The translations under genes and the position numbers were made by a program. A stretch of DNA of 24,287 bases, taken from positions 1 through 24,287 of the forward strand of contig CAZGSG010000064.1 in NCBI GenBank assembly GCA_964528095.1, in the 5' to 3' direction. The notes beneath the pieces were generated by a model that was not told the origin of the DNA, searched no databases, and saw nothing but the letters and a program-made list of their open reading frames with translations. The number at the start of each line of letters is the position of its first letter. Positions within the stretch are counted from its first letter, which is position 1. This document shows positions 1 through 9,601 of the stretch, one piece after another. This DNA is from CAZGSG01 sp964528095 (lineage in GTDB: Bacteria > Bacteroidota > Bacteroidia > Chitinophagales > Chitinophagaceae).

Positions 1-228
1 GGCGTACGTATACCGGAAGATATTGCGGTCGTAGGCTTTAATAACGACCCGATCGGGAAGATCATCGAACCGCAATTAACAACGATCGATTACCCTGGCT
101 TTGATATGGGAGAAATTGCCGCAAGGAATTTAATCAATCACCTTAAAGGCATTACAGATATCAAACATACCAACACTATTGTGATCCGCTCAGAACTCAT
201 TATCCGCAAATCATCATTGAAAAAGTGA
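1..228 (+). CDS. LacI-family transcriptional regulator, C-terminal fragment
   Basis: The window opens inside this frame (frame 1, 75 codons, TGA at 226-228); the DNA-binding half lies upstream and is not visible. The residues PEDIAVVGFNN followed by PQLTTIDYPGFDMGEIAA match the end of the periplasmic-binding-protein-like effector domain of LacI/PurR-type regulators, including the P-x-LTTI-x-x-P-x-x-x-MG block that follows the last ligand-binding loop. It stops 27 nt before the GH67 gene on the same strand, so it is a natural candidate for the local regulator of the xylan locus, responding to a sugar or uronate. That role is inferred from position only; family assignment is firm, ligand unknown. 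Confidence 0.88.
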   Translation, partial: GVRIPEDIAVVGFNNDPIGKIIEPQLTTIDYPGFDMGEIAARNLINHLKGITDIKHTNTIVIRSELIIRKSSLKK

Positions 229-255
229 GTCAACCTAAAATAGCTTGTTGTTCAT

Positions 256-2406
256 ATGAAAAGAAACATACTATTCGCTTTATATTTTTTTCTCTTTCTT
301 GCTGCTAAAGGGGAATCCGGCTATGATCTGTGGTTACGTTATAAACCGGTTGAAAATAAACCGTTGCTTCAGTCATACCGTAAAGCTGTTACCGCGCTGT
401 TCATAAATGGTTCATCGGCCACTATGCAGATTGTAAAAGATGAATTATCTACGGCTTTGACCGGCTTACTTCAAACAAAGATCATTCACAGTGCTTCTGC
501 CGATCGCGATGGATTGATCATAGCAGGCACGCCGGCCTCCTCTACCCTGATCAGGAATGCCGGCATCAACTCGCTGCTGGAAAAAACAGGTGAAGAAGGG
601 TTTGTTATCATTTCAAAAATACTGAACGGTAAAAAATGTATTCTCATCAGTGGAAATTCAGACACAGGCGTTTTATATGGCGCTTTTCATTTCCTGCGCC
701 TGCTGCAAACAGAACAGGCTGTTGAGCAGCTTCATATTATTTCTTTTCCCAGGATCAAACGCCGCATGCTGAACCATTGGGACAACCTGGACCGGACCGT
801 AGAAAGAGGATATGCCGGTTTTTCGATCTGGAACTGGCATACGCTGCCCGGTTATATTGACCGCCGTTATATCGATTATGCCAGAGCCAATGCTTCGATT
901 GGTATAAACGGAACTGTATTGACCAATGTGAATGCGAATGCGATTATCCTGACAAAACCCTACCTGGAAAAAGTAAAAGCGTTGGCTGATCTGTTCAGAC
1001 CCTATGGTATTAAAGTGTACCTGACCGCCCGCTTCAGTGCACCTATTGAACTTGGAAAATTAAAAACTGCCGATCCCCTTAATGAAGAAGTACGGAACTG
1101 GTGGAAAGAAAAAATAAAAGAGATTTATACTTATGTGCCTGACTTTGGCGGTTTTTTGGTAAAGGCTAACAGTGAAGGACAACCCGGCCCGCAGGACTAT
1201 AAGCGAACACATGCCGATGGCGCGAATATGCTTGCAGATGCTGTTGCTCCCTACAAGGGAATTGTTATCTGGAGGGCTTTCGTGTATAGCAATGAAAACC
1301 CGGTAGACCGGCATAAGCAAGCCTATGATGATTTTGTACCATTGGATGGTAAGTTCAGCAGCAATGTAATGGTACAGGTAAAAAACGGGGCCATTGATTT
1401 TATGCCGCGTGAACCTTTTCATCCGCTGTTTGGCGCCATGCCCAAAACACCGCTGATGATGGAGTTCCAGGTTACACAGGAATACCTCGGCCAGGCTACA
1501 AATCTTGTTTTTCTTGCGCCACTATTTAAAGAAACACTGGAAAGCGATACTTATTATAAAGGAAAAGGCAGCACGGTTGCTCACGTGATCGATGGAAGCC
1601 TGGACAATCATCCACTCAGCGGTATGGCAGGCGTTGCCAATATAGGCAACGACATGAACTGGTGCGGCCATCCTTTTGCCCATGCCAACTGGTATGCACT
1701 GGGTCGCCTGTCATGGGATTATACACTCTCCAGTCAACAGATCGCCGATGAATGGCTCCGGATGAGCTTTACCAATAATTCTCATTTTTTAAAAAGTACA
1801 GTAAAACTGATGCTGGAAAGTCGTGACATCCTTGTACAGTATTCCAACCCGATCGGTCTGCATCATATCATGGGTACTGGTCATCACTATGGTCCCGCTC
1901 CCTGGGTAAACAATCTACCCCGCCCTGAATGGAATCCTGTTTATTATCATAAGGCTGATAGTATCGGTATAGGTTTTAACAGAACGGAGACAGGAAGCAA
2001 TGCTCTGGCGCAATATTATCCCGAGGCAAGAAAACTATGGTCAGACATGATGAATTGCGAAGAAAAAAATCTTCTCTGGTTTCATCATGTGCCCTGGAGC
2101 TTTCGGATGAAAAGCGGGAAGACGCTATGGGAAGAACTATGTTATCAATATTATACAGGGGCTGAAAAAGTAAAAGCATCGCAGGACACCTGGAAAGGAT
2201 TAATGCCATTCGTGGACAAACAACGTTTTGAACAGGTAAGCATGCTTTTAAAAATACAACATGATGAAGCTGTCTGGTGGAGAAATGCCTGCTTATTGTA
2301 TTTCCAGACATTCAGTAAACTACCCATTCCTGCATTATACGAAAAACCTGCTGAAACACTGGAGTATTATAAAAGCCTGCGTTTTCCTTTTGCTCCTGGT
2401 AATTAA
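256..2406 (+). CDS. aguA: GH67 alpha-glucuronidase, signal peptide present
   Basis: Enzyme of 716 aa that removes (4-O-methyl-)D-glucuronic acid from the non-reducing terminal xylose of aldouronic acids. An N-terminal segment MKRN plus a hydrophobic stretch to about residue 18 looks like a Sec signal, so a periplasmic location is likely. An N-terminal alpha/beta domain (about 25-150) precedes the TIM barrel (about 160-480) and a helical C-terminal domain. Family blocks are intact: KANSEGQPGP, KNGAIDFMPREPFHPLFG and MMEFQVTQEYLG. By spacing against the Cellvibrio enzyme, E307 is the likely general acid and D381/E409 the water-activating pair. Length is typical for GH67. It follows the LacI fragment by 27 nt and starts the enzyme series. 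It acts on short products, complementing the GH115 gene downstream, which acts on polymer. Confidence 0.96.
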   Translation: MKRNILFALYFFLFLAAKGESGYDLWLRYKPVENKPLLQSYRKAVTALFINGSSATMQIVKDELSTALTGLLQTKIIHSASADRDGLIIAGTPASSTLIRNAGINSLLEKTGEEGFVIISKILNGKKCILISGNSDTGVLYGAFHFLRLLQTEQAVEQLHIISFPRIKRRMLNHWDNLDRTVERGYAGFSIWNWHTLPGYIDRRYIDYARANASIGINGTVLTNVNANAIILTKPYLEKVKALADLFRPYGIKVYLTARFSAPIELGKLKTADPLNEEVRNWWKEKIKEIYTYVPDFGGFLVKANSEGQPGPQDYKRTHADGANMLADAVAPYKGIVIWRAFVYSNENPVDRHKQAYDDFVPLDGKFSSNVMVQVKNGAIDFMPREPFHPLFGAMPKTPLMMEFQVTQEYLGQATNLVFLAPLFKETLESDTYYKGKGSTVAHVIDGSLDNHPLSGMAGVANIGNDMNWCGHPFAHANWYALGRLSWDYTLSSQQIADEWLRMSFTNNSHFLKSTVKLMLESRDILVQYSNPIGLHHIMGTGHHYGPAPWVNNLPRPEWNPVYYHKADSIGIGFNRTETGSNALAQYYPEARKLWSDMMNCEEKNLLWFHHVPWSFRMKSGKTLWEELCYQYYTGAEKVKASQDTWKGLMPFVDKQRFEQVSMLLKIQHDEAVWWRNACLLYFQTFSKLPIPALYEKPAETLEYYKSLRFPFAPGN

Positions 2407-2432
2407 GCAACAAAATTAAATTGACAAGAAAC

Positions 2433-3182
2433 ATGACTGCAACGAAAAGAAAATTAGCTATTGTCACTGGTGGAGGCTCAGGTCTTGGCCTGGCCATTGC
2501 GGAAAAATTTGTACAAAACGGAATTCAAACTATCATCGCCGGAAGAAATAAAGAAAAGTTGGATGCCGCTAAAGAGAAATTAGGCGAATTATGCCATGCG
2601 CATGTCTGCGATGTGACCGATCTTCCTTCTATTCCTGGTTTTATACAAAAGATAATTGATCAGTATGGCCAGATCGATATACTGGTGAACAATGCCGGGG
2701 CTAATATGAAAAAAGATTTTATCGACGTAACCGATGAAGAGTTTAGCCAGATCATCCTGACAAATCTCAGCGCGGTTTTTACAATGAGTCGTGAAGTGAC
2801 AAAAAATATGCTGCAACACCAGTCGGGCTGCATCATCAATATAAGTTCCATGGCTGCGCAATATGGAATTCCTAAAGTGATTGCCTACAGCGCGAGCAAG
2901 ACCGCTGTTGATGGCATGACAAGAGCCATGGCTGTTGAATTATCGCCTAAAGGTATCCGGGTGAATTCTGTCGCACCGGGTTTTATCTATTCCGAAATGA
3001 CTGCAAAAGCACTGGACAGTGACCCGGAAAGAAAAGCAAAGGTATTCGGGCGCACCCCGATGGGTGTGATGGGACAGCCTACTGATATAGCAGACGCGGT
3101 TTATTTCCTTACGAGTGATGCGGCGGCATTTATTACAGGTGTTGTATTGCCTGTTGATGGAGGAAACAGTATCGGTTTCTAA
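2433..3182 (+). CDS. SDR-family NAD(P)-dependent oxidoreductase, possible hexuronate reductase
   Basis: Classical short-chain dehydrogenase of 249 aa. The cofactor motif TGGGSGLG is at about residues 12-19, NNAGA at 86-90, the catalytic serine near S139, and Y152-x-x-x-K156 (YSASK). The C-terminus PVDGGNSIGF resembles the KduD / gluconate-5-dehydrogenase-like branch. I chose the ATG at 2433; an in-frame TTG at 2421 would only add four residues ahead of the usual family start. There is no signal peptide, so it is cytoplasmic. Sitting between two alpha-glucuronidase genes, it may reduce a glucuronate-derived keto acid, for example fructuronate to mannonate in place of UxuB, but the sequence alone does not prove substrate. 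Family is certain, substrate is inference. Confidence 0.93.
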   Translation: MTATKRKLAIVTGGGSGLGLAIAEKFVQNGIQTIIAGRNKEKLDAAKEKLGELCHAHVCDVTDLPSIPGFIQKIIDQYGQIDILVNNAGANMKKDFIDVTDEEFSQIILTNLSAVFTMSREVTKNMLQHQSGCIINISSMAAQYGIPKVIAYSASKTAVDGMTRAMAVELSPKGIRVNSVAPGFIYSEMTAKALDSDPERKAKVFGRTPMGVMGQPTDIADAVYFLTSDAAAFITGVVLPVDGGNSIGF

Positions 3183-3195
3183 AAAAATCCTGCAC

Positions 3196-5736
3196 ATGAA
3201 ACAACTATTAACCGTTGTCACCATAATCCTGTTCACGATCTGTTGCCATTCGCAATCATTGGTCGTTGATAAACCATCGGCAAATGCATTTTCGCTTACC
3301 GGCGTGGTGATCTGCGTTGATCCGGGCGATTTCGAACTGGTGCAGCAGGCTGCGATGTTATTGCAGAAGGATATCGAAATGGTCACGGGTGTGAAGCCTG
3401 TCCTGTCTAACAGTATTCCCGGCGGCACCTGTATAGTGATAGGATCTGCAGAACGATCATCGCTGATCAAATCCCTCGAAAAAAAAGGCAACCTGAACAA
3501 CAGTGCAGTAAAAAATAAATGGGAAGGATACCATATACAAAGCTTCAGCAATAGTCTTGTTATCTCCGGGAGTGATAGAAGAGGAACGGCCTATGGGGTT
3601 TTTGAATTATCGAAACAACTGGGTGTATCTCCCTGGTACTGGTGGGCAGACGTGCCGGTAAAAAAGACAACGAATCTATACCTCAAAAAAAATATCTCGA
3701 TCAGTGATGTGCCAAAAGTAAAATACCGGGGCATTTTCATCAATGATGAAGCTCCTGCATTGTCCAGTTGGAGCAAGGAAAAATTTGGCGGCTTTAATCA
3801 CCAGTTCTATGAAAAGGTATTTGAACTCATATTAAGGCTAAAAGGAAATTACCTGTGGCCGGCCATGTGGGGAAATGCTTTTTATGATGATGATTCATTG
3901 AACATAAAAATGGCAGACCGTTACGGGAAAGGGGTCGGCAATTAAAACCATGAACCGCTGATGCGGGCACATGATGAGTGGAGAAGATACGGGACCGGTA
4001 AATGGAATTACGATAGTAATGAACTACGGTTACAACAATTCTGGAAAGCTGGCATGCAGCGGGCAACGAATGAAAAAATTGTGAGCATCGGAATGCGCGG
4101 CGATGGAGATGAACCCATGAGCAGAGAAACTGCTACTGCCCTGCTGGAAAGAATTGTGAAAGACCAGCGTACTATCATTGAAGACGTCACGGGTAAACCA
4201 GCCGCACAAACTCCACAGTTGTGGGCGCTGTACAAAGAAGTGCAGGACTATTACGACAAAGGCATGAGAGTACCGGATGATGTAACACTATTGCTTTGTG
4301 ATGATAACTGGGGTAATATCAGGAAACTCCCAAAGCTGAACGAAAAGACAAGAAAAGGGGGTTATGGCATCTACTATCATTTTGATTATGTTGGCGGGCC
4401 GAGAAATTATAAATGGCTTAATACAAATCCACTCCCCCGCATCTGGGAGCAAATGCACCTGGCATATGAATATAAGGCAAGAGAAATATGGATCGTAAAT
4501 GTAGGCGACATTAAACCAATGGAATTCCCCATTTCCTTTTTCCTCGATTATGCATGGAACCCTGATAAGATAGGCCCGGCCGACCTGCAGGCTTATAGCG
4601 AAAACTGGGCAGCGGCACAGTTTGGAAAACAACATGCGAAAACCATTGCCCGCATACTGGCCACTTACGCAAAATACAATGCGAGAAGAAAACCGGAATT
4701 ACTGGATGCCGGCACCTATAGTCTTGCCAATAATGAATGGGAAACAGTAGTCAATGAATACAATAGTCTTCTGCAAGAAGCAGAGGCGATCAACAACACA
4801 TTGCCGGCAACATACAAAGACGCTTATTTCCAACTCGTATTGCACCCGGTAAAAGCCTGCGCCAACCTGAATGAACTATATTATTATGTTGCATTAAATA
4901 AAGAAGCTTATTCAAAGAAATGGGCGGAAGCCAACCTGTACGCAGACAAAGTAAAACAACTCTATAGTAATGATTCGCTGATCACGGAACAATACCACCG
5001 GCTCAATAATGGTAAATGGAACCATATGATGAGCCAGACACATATTGGTTATACATACTGGCAACAGCCGGTAAGACAAAAAATACCGGAACTCCGGTAT
5101 GTAAGCGCTGATTCCGTTCTACAAAAAACAGCGGCGGGTGAACCTGATGTACAGAGGGCTGCGGTTCCCGCAGGTGTAAAAGGAAATGTATTTTACCAGG
5201 AAGAAAAAACAGGGATCTCGATAGCCGCAGATCATTATACCAGGATCATCAACAGCGGTGCGGTAAAATGGCAGGTATTGCCTGATCACGGGCGCAGGGG
5301 TTCCGCTGTCACCGCCTTTCCTGTTACTGCCCCGGCGCAAAAGCCGGCTGGCAATTCGCCTCACCTGGAATACGAAATCTATACATATAGCGAAGGTGGG
5401 TTCTACATTAATACGTACCACTCTCCTACCCTCAATTTTCATAATACCGCAGAGGGTTTGCAATATGCGATCTCCGTTGATGATGAGGCACCGCAGATCA
5501 TCAGCATTAATAAAGAAGACAAAAATTCCATCAGCGGCATCTGGAATAAGTGGGTTGCAGAAAATAGTATTATTAAATCAAGCACCCATAAAATAAACAA
5601 ACCGGGCAGGCATACTATTAAATACTGGATGGTTAACCCGGGACTGGTGCTACAGCAAATTGTGGTGGATTTTGGCGATACAGATAAATCCTATCTCGGT
5701 CCTTCCGAAACGCTTTATGAGATCAATAAAAAATAA
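3196..5736 (+). pseudogene. GH115 xylan alpha-1,2-glucuronidase with one in-frame stop codon
   Basis: A single reading frame of 847 codons encodes a GH115 enzyme, which removes (methyl)glucuronate from internal positions of polymeric xylan. It is broken by TAA at 3943-3945. The upstream part (249 aa) has a signal peptide (MKQLLTVVTIILFTICCHSQ) and the GH115 N-terminal domain with SPWYWWADVPVK and FINDEAPA. The downstream part carries the remaining barrel blocks (YYHFDYVGGPRNYKW, VGDIKPMEFPISFFLDY), a helical bundle and the C-terminal beta-sandwich (from about ISIAADHYTR). Where the family usually reads GIVMGTS followed by (H/N)HEP, this sequence reads GKGVGN-stop-NHEP: same codon number, same frame, several clustered substitutions. 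That fits a consensus error or a recent lesion rather than two genes. It begins 13 nt after the SDR gene and ends 4 nt before GH10. Family call is firm; functional status is open. Confidence 0.92.
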
Positions 5737-5740
5737 TCGC

Positions 5741-6880
5741 ATGATAAATAAAATAACAGGAGGAATGGTACTGCTCTTTGGCGGCTTGTTACTTGCTGGT
5801 TGTTCTGCCGGCAAAAAGAATACAGCACCGGGACAGCTACCATCATTAAAAAAAGTTTTTAGCAATGATTTTGCCATTGGTACGGCGCTCAATACCGAAC
5901 AGATAGAAGAAAAAGATCCTCAAGCGGCGGCTTTGGTGCCCCAACAATTCAATATGGCCACTCCTGAAAATATAATGAAGGCCGAGATCATTCATCCACA
6001 ATGGAACACGTATAATTTTGAGCTGGCTGATAAATTGATTGATTATGGCAAAAAATATGGTATTAAGATCAATGGCCATACCCTCATCTGGCATAGTCAG
6101 CTACCTGCATATGCCCGCCAGATCCAAAATACGGATTCATTCAAGCTATTTTTTTCCAATCATATCAATACGATCGCCAGCCGCTATAGTGGAAAGGTTT
6201 TTTCATGGGATGTAGTGAACGAAGCGTTAAATGAAGATGGTACGATGCGTAAGTCCATTTTTCTTGAAAAGATGGGTGATGGTTTTGTTACAGAAGCTTT
6301 TAGACTGGCGCAGGCGGCATCTCCTACTACGGAATTATATTACAACGACTATAACAATGAACAACCTGCCAAACGGGCGGGTTGTATTTCGCTAATTAAA
6401 AAAATTCAGGCTGCAGGTGTTCGCATCGACGGCGTGGGCATACAGGGCCACTGGCATATAGGAAGAGTGCCGTTGAAAGACATCGAACAAAGTATACTCC
6501 AGTATGCGGCCTTAGGTCTTAAGGTAATGTTCACTGAACTGGATATCGAAGTGTTGCCCCGCAATGTGCAGGGCGCTGATGTGAGCCAGCGTATGACCAA
6601 TGCTCCCAGTATGAACCCATACCCCAACGGGTTGCCCGATAGTGTACAGCAACAATTGGCGAAAGACTATGAGGCATTGTTCAATCTTTTTTTAAAACAC
6701 AGGGATAAAATAACAAGAATAACATTCTGGGGAGTGAATGACGGGCAAAGCTGGCTCAATGACTGGCCCGTAAGAGGCAGAACGAATTACCCATTATTAT
6801 TCGACAGGGAATTCAAACCCAAACCAGCTTTCTATAAAGTAATAGAAACTGAAAAAAACAAAACAAAAAAAGGATTCTGA
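5741..6880 (+). CDS. GH10 endo-1,4-beta-xylanase, lipoprotein
   Basis: Endo-xylanase of 379 aa cutting the beta-1,4-xylan backbone. The ATG at 5741, 4 nt after the GH115 stop, gives a type II signal peptide with lipobox LLAGC and lipidated Cys21. In-frame alternatives are 5717 (overlapping GH115) and 5765. The GH10 barrel shows NGHTLIWHSQ, the acid/base block WDVVNEALNEDG (E161) and the nucleophile block VMFTELDIEV (E266), plus ITFWGVNDGQSW near the end. No carbohydrate-binding module is present, and the length is that of a bare GH10 domain. Residues after the cysteine are SAGKKN, without the acidic run that promotes surface export of lipoproteins in studied Bacteroidota, so it may face the periplasm; that is an inference. 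Its products feed GH67, GH43 and GH3. Confidence 0.96.
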   Translation: MINKITGGMVLLFGGLLLAGCSAGKKNTAPGQLPSLKKVFSNDFAIGTALNTEQIEEKDPQAAALVPQQFNMATPENIMKAEIIHPQWNTYNFELADKLIDYGKKYGIKINGHTLIWHSQLPAYARQIQNTDSFKLFFSNHINTIASRYSGKVFSWDVVNEALNEDGTMRKSIFLEKMGDGFVTEAFRLAQAASPTTELYYNDYNNEQPAKRAGCISLIKKIQAAGVRIDGVGIQGHWHIGRVPLKDIEQSILQYAALGLKVMFTELDIEVLPRNVQGADVSQRMTNAPSMNPYPNGLPDSVQQQLAKDYEALFNLFLKHRDKITRITFWGVNDGQSWLNDWPVRGRTNYPLLFDREFKPKPAFYKVIETEKNKTKKGF

Positions 6881-6901
6881 TCTTCTAAATAAACCAAGAC
6901 C

Positions 6902-8366
6902 ATGAGCAAAAGCACTTCACATAAACTGTCTGTAGTTGAAAAAGTAGGTTATAGCCTGGGCGACCTGGCAGCCAATCTCGTGTTTCAAACGCTTATGACC
7001 TACCTGGCCTATTTCTATACAGACATATATGGGCTGGAAGCCAATCACGCTTCTGCCATCATATTGATTGTAGGGCTGGTTGCTGCTTTCGGATTTAATC
7101 CTGTTATTGGCGCGCTCGCCGACAGAACAGTCTCCAAATGGGGTAAATTCAGGCCCTGGATCTTATTTACCGCAATACCACTCGGCGTTATCGCCTTACT
7201 GGCTTTTAGCACACCTGANNNNNNNNNNTGGAAAACAGTGTTTTACTTGTAAGGGAAACCGAATTTACGCTGGGGTCACCTATACCCTGTTATTGTTGTT
7301 ATATGCCGCCAATAATCTCCCGTATTCGGCCTTAAGCGGCGTTATAACGGGCGATATGAAAGAACGGAACAGTATGTCGGCCTACCGGTTTGTAGCAGTC
7401 ATGTTCGCGCAGTTTTTTGTGCAGGTATTTATGTTGCCTATTATAGAATCCGCGGGCGGGGGCGACAAAGCCATCGGTATAGAAAAAGTAATGACCTGGC
7501 TGGCAATAATAGGAACAGTGATGTTATTAATTACATTCCTGACCACTAAAGAACGTATTGTTCCCAAACCCGAACAAAAATCAAGTCTTAAAGAAGACCT
7601 GGGCGACCTGTTCAAAAACAAACCCTGGGTAGTGATGCTCCTGCTTACAACGCTTGTGTTTATAACACTGGCGATGAAAGGTGGTTCTTATGTATACTAT
7701 TTTAAAAATTATGTAGACAAGGAAAGTCTTACAAGTTTTATCACCCCTATATTACATAGTCTTTCCAATATGGGCATCAACTTCTTTGGTGAAGACCCTG
7801 TGTCTGCCGGCTTTGGTTTGTTCAATGCAGGTGGCATTATTTTTATGATCATTGGCATCACCCTTTCAAAACGCCTGGCAGATAAATATGGAAAAAGAGA
7901 TGTGTTTGGCATTGCCTTATTTATTTCAACCATATTCGTTTTATTATTTTTCTTTTTTCCGCCGCAATCGGTAGGGCTTATGTTTGGCTCGCAGATATTA
8001 CATGGGTTCTTTTACGGCATCACGATCCCATTACTTTGGGCCATGATTGCCGATGTAGCTGATTATAGCGAATGGAAAAACAACCGTCGCGCTACTGCCA
8101 TTATTTTTTCGGCGATGATGGTGGGCTTAAAAGGTGGATTAAGTATTGGAAGCGCCCTGCTAGCCTGGATACTGGGTTTATTTAACTATATCCCCAACAG
8201 TACAGAAATACAAACAGCCTCCGCCATCAATGGAACCAAATTATTAGTAAGCATTTTTCCTTCCATTCCATTTTTAATTGGTGTGGGCTTATTGTTCTTT
8301 TATAAAATAAACAAAAAAATGGAATTGCAGATAGAGGCGGATTTACAACAGCGACGCGGCGCATAA
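6902..8366 (+). CDS. GPH-family (MFS-type) sugar:cation symporter, split by assembly gap
   Basis: Inner-membrane symporter of the glycoside-pentoside-hexuronide family (XynB/UidB/MelB-like), here probably for xylo-oligosaccharides, aldouronic acids or glucuronate. The N-terminal part (6902-7218) shows SVVEKVGYSLGDLAANLVF, then NPVIGALADRTVSKWGKFRPW, the hallmark loop between helices 2 and 3. After 10 Ns at 7219-7228 the protein continues in another frame from about GNRIYAGVTYTLL through NNLPYSALSGVITGDMKER, LADKYGKRDVFG and MIADVADYSEWKNNRRATA, ending at 8366. The frame change coincides with the Ns, so the gene is probably intact in the organism with a few codons missing from the assembly. 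The roughly 24 nt right of the gap do not look like family sequence. Total near 485 aa and about 12 helices fit the family. Confidence 0.93.
7219..7228. other. Assembly gap (10 Ns)
   Basis: Ten consecutive Ns join two contigs inside the symporter gene. Such a run is usually a placeholder of arbitrary length. The coding frame before (frame of 6902) and after (frame of 8366) differ, as expected if the true length is unknown. It shows that local sequence-quality problems must be considered elsewhere too. Confidence 0.98.
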
Positions 8367-8546
8367 TTTAATTATGAATCATCTCAAAAAACATCTAAAT
8401 ACGAATAGTTGATTTTCGAGATTCGATTTGTTTCACTACCAGGAATACAAACCGTTGTCACCGAAACTATTTTTGATTTTTGCATTTTTAAATTTTGAAT
8501 TCCCGCGACATTTTGGAAACAGCTTAACAACATATACTATAATTTT

Positions 8547-9590
8547 ATGCCGGAAGAAAGCATTGAACATATCGACTTCGATCAGCTGAATAAAGCGGCG
8601 ATTTCGCAGCCATTGGTATCGCATATTTACACCGCCGACCCTTCCGCGCATGTGTTTAATGGTAAAATCTATATCTACCCGTCACATGATATTGACTCAA
8701 CTATTCCTTTTGATGATTTGGGAAGCCATTTCGCCATGGAAGATTATCATGTGATATCGATGAACGCGCCGGGCAGTGAAGCTGTTGACAATGGTCTGGC
8801 CCTGCACGTAAAAGATGTGCCCTGGGCAGATAAACAACTATGGGCCCCCGATGCTACAGAGAAGGACGGGACTTATTACCTCTTCTTTCCCGCAAAAGCG
8901 CATGATGGCATCTTTCGTATTGGCGTAGCTACCAGCACATCACCCACAGGCCCTTTTATAGCCCAACCCGAAGCCATCAAAGGCAGTTTTTCTATTGATC
9001 CTGCCGTATTCAAAGATGATGATGGTCATTACTACATGTACTTTGGAGGAATTTGGGGAGGTCAATTACAACGCTGGAGAACAGGCGAATTTCAATCTGA
9101 AGGTGAAGGCCCGGTCATACATCTGCCGGAAAATAATGAACCGGCCCTATGCGCTAAAATTGCCCGGCTAAGCAATGACTTACTGGAGTTTGATGAAACA
9201 CCCCGGGATGTAATGATCATAGATGAAAATGGCCAGCCCCTACTTGCCGGTGATAATGACCGGCGCTTTTTTGAAGCAAGCTGGATGCACAAGTATAATG
9301 GCAGGTATTATTTTTCCTATTCCACCGGTGATACCCATTTTATTTGTTACGCAATTGGCGATAATCCTTATGGCCCATTTCAATACAGCGGAAGGATCTT
9401 GAATCCCGTGGTTGGCTGGACCTCCCATCATTCTATCTGCGAGTTCAAGGGTAAATGGTATTTATTTTATCATGATTCAAGTTTATCGAATGGTGTAACA
9501 CATCTACGCAGTATCAAGGTCACCGAATTAACCTACGATAAAGATGGTTTTATCAAAACAATCGATCCATACAATAACCAAACATATTAA
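8547..9590 (+). CDS. GH43 glycosidase without signal peptide (beta-xylosidase / arabinofuranosidase)
   Basis: Five-bladed propeller GH43 enzyme of 347 aa acting on xylo- or arabinoxylo-oligosaccharides. The three GH43 acids are visible: D31 (HIYTADPSAHV, base), D151 (FSIDPAVFKDDDGHYYMYFGG region, pKa modulator) and E243 (RRFFEASWMHKYNGRYYF, acid). There is no hydrophobic N-terminus, and the upstream in-frame TGA at 8496 leaves no room for one, so it should be cytoplasmic. It would act on oligomers brought in by the symporter just upstream. It follows the only large gap in the series (180 nt) and is 11 nt before the next GH43. The fold is certain; specificity between xylosidase and arabinofuranosidase cannot be settled from motifs. 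Confidence 0.93.
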   Translation: MPEESIEHIDFDQLNKAAISQPLVSHIYTADPSAHVFNGKIYIYPSHDIDSTIPFDDLGSHFAMEDYHVISMNAPGSEAVDNGLALHVKDVPWADKQLWAPDATEKDGTYYLFFPAKAHDGIFRIGVATSTSPTGPFIAQPEAIKGSFSIDPAVFKDDDGHYYMYFGGIWGGQLQRWRTGEFQSEGEGPVIHLPENNEPALCAKIARLSNDLLEFDETPRDVMIIDENGQPLLAGDNDRRFFEASWMHKYNGRYYFSYSTGDTHFICYAIGDNPYGPFQYSGRILNPVVGWTSHHSICEFKGKWYLFYHDSSLSNGVTHLRSIKVTELTYDKDGFIKTIDPYNNQTY

Positions 9591-9601
9591 AGGGATAAGC
9601 C

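Noticed and set aside
1060..1422. Minus-strand frames inside the glycosidase genes (several, 60-200 codons)
   Set aside because: All lie opposite strongly conserved enzyme coding sequence and have no recognisable domain; they are shadows of the real genes.
3115..5736. Two separate genes for the GH115 halves
   Set aside because: Both halves are in the same frame with only 15 nt from the stop to the next ATG, the codon count across the break equals the intact family, and neither half alone is a complete GH115 enzyme. The start at 3115 overlaps the SDR gene and hides the signal peptide at 3196.
7080..8366. A separate gene starting inside the symporter N-terminus
   Set aside because: Its first part is an out-of-frame reading of the upstream symporter segment through the Ns; real homology begins only after the gap.
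8367..8546. Promoter ahead of the cytoplasmic GH43
   Set aside because: TTTG and TAAATTTTG-like boxes occur (8472-8475 and 8489-8497), but the spacing is only 13 nt and the -7 box is one base off, so I do not call a promoter.
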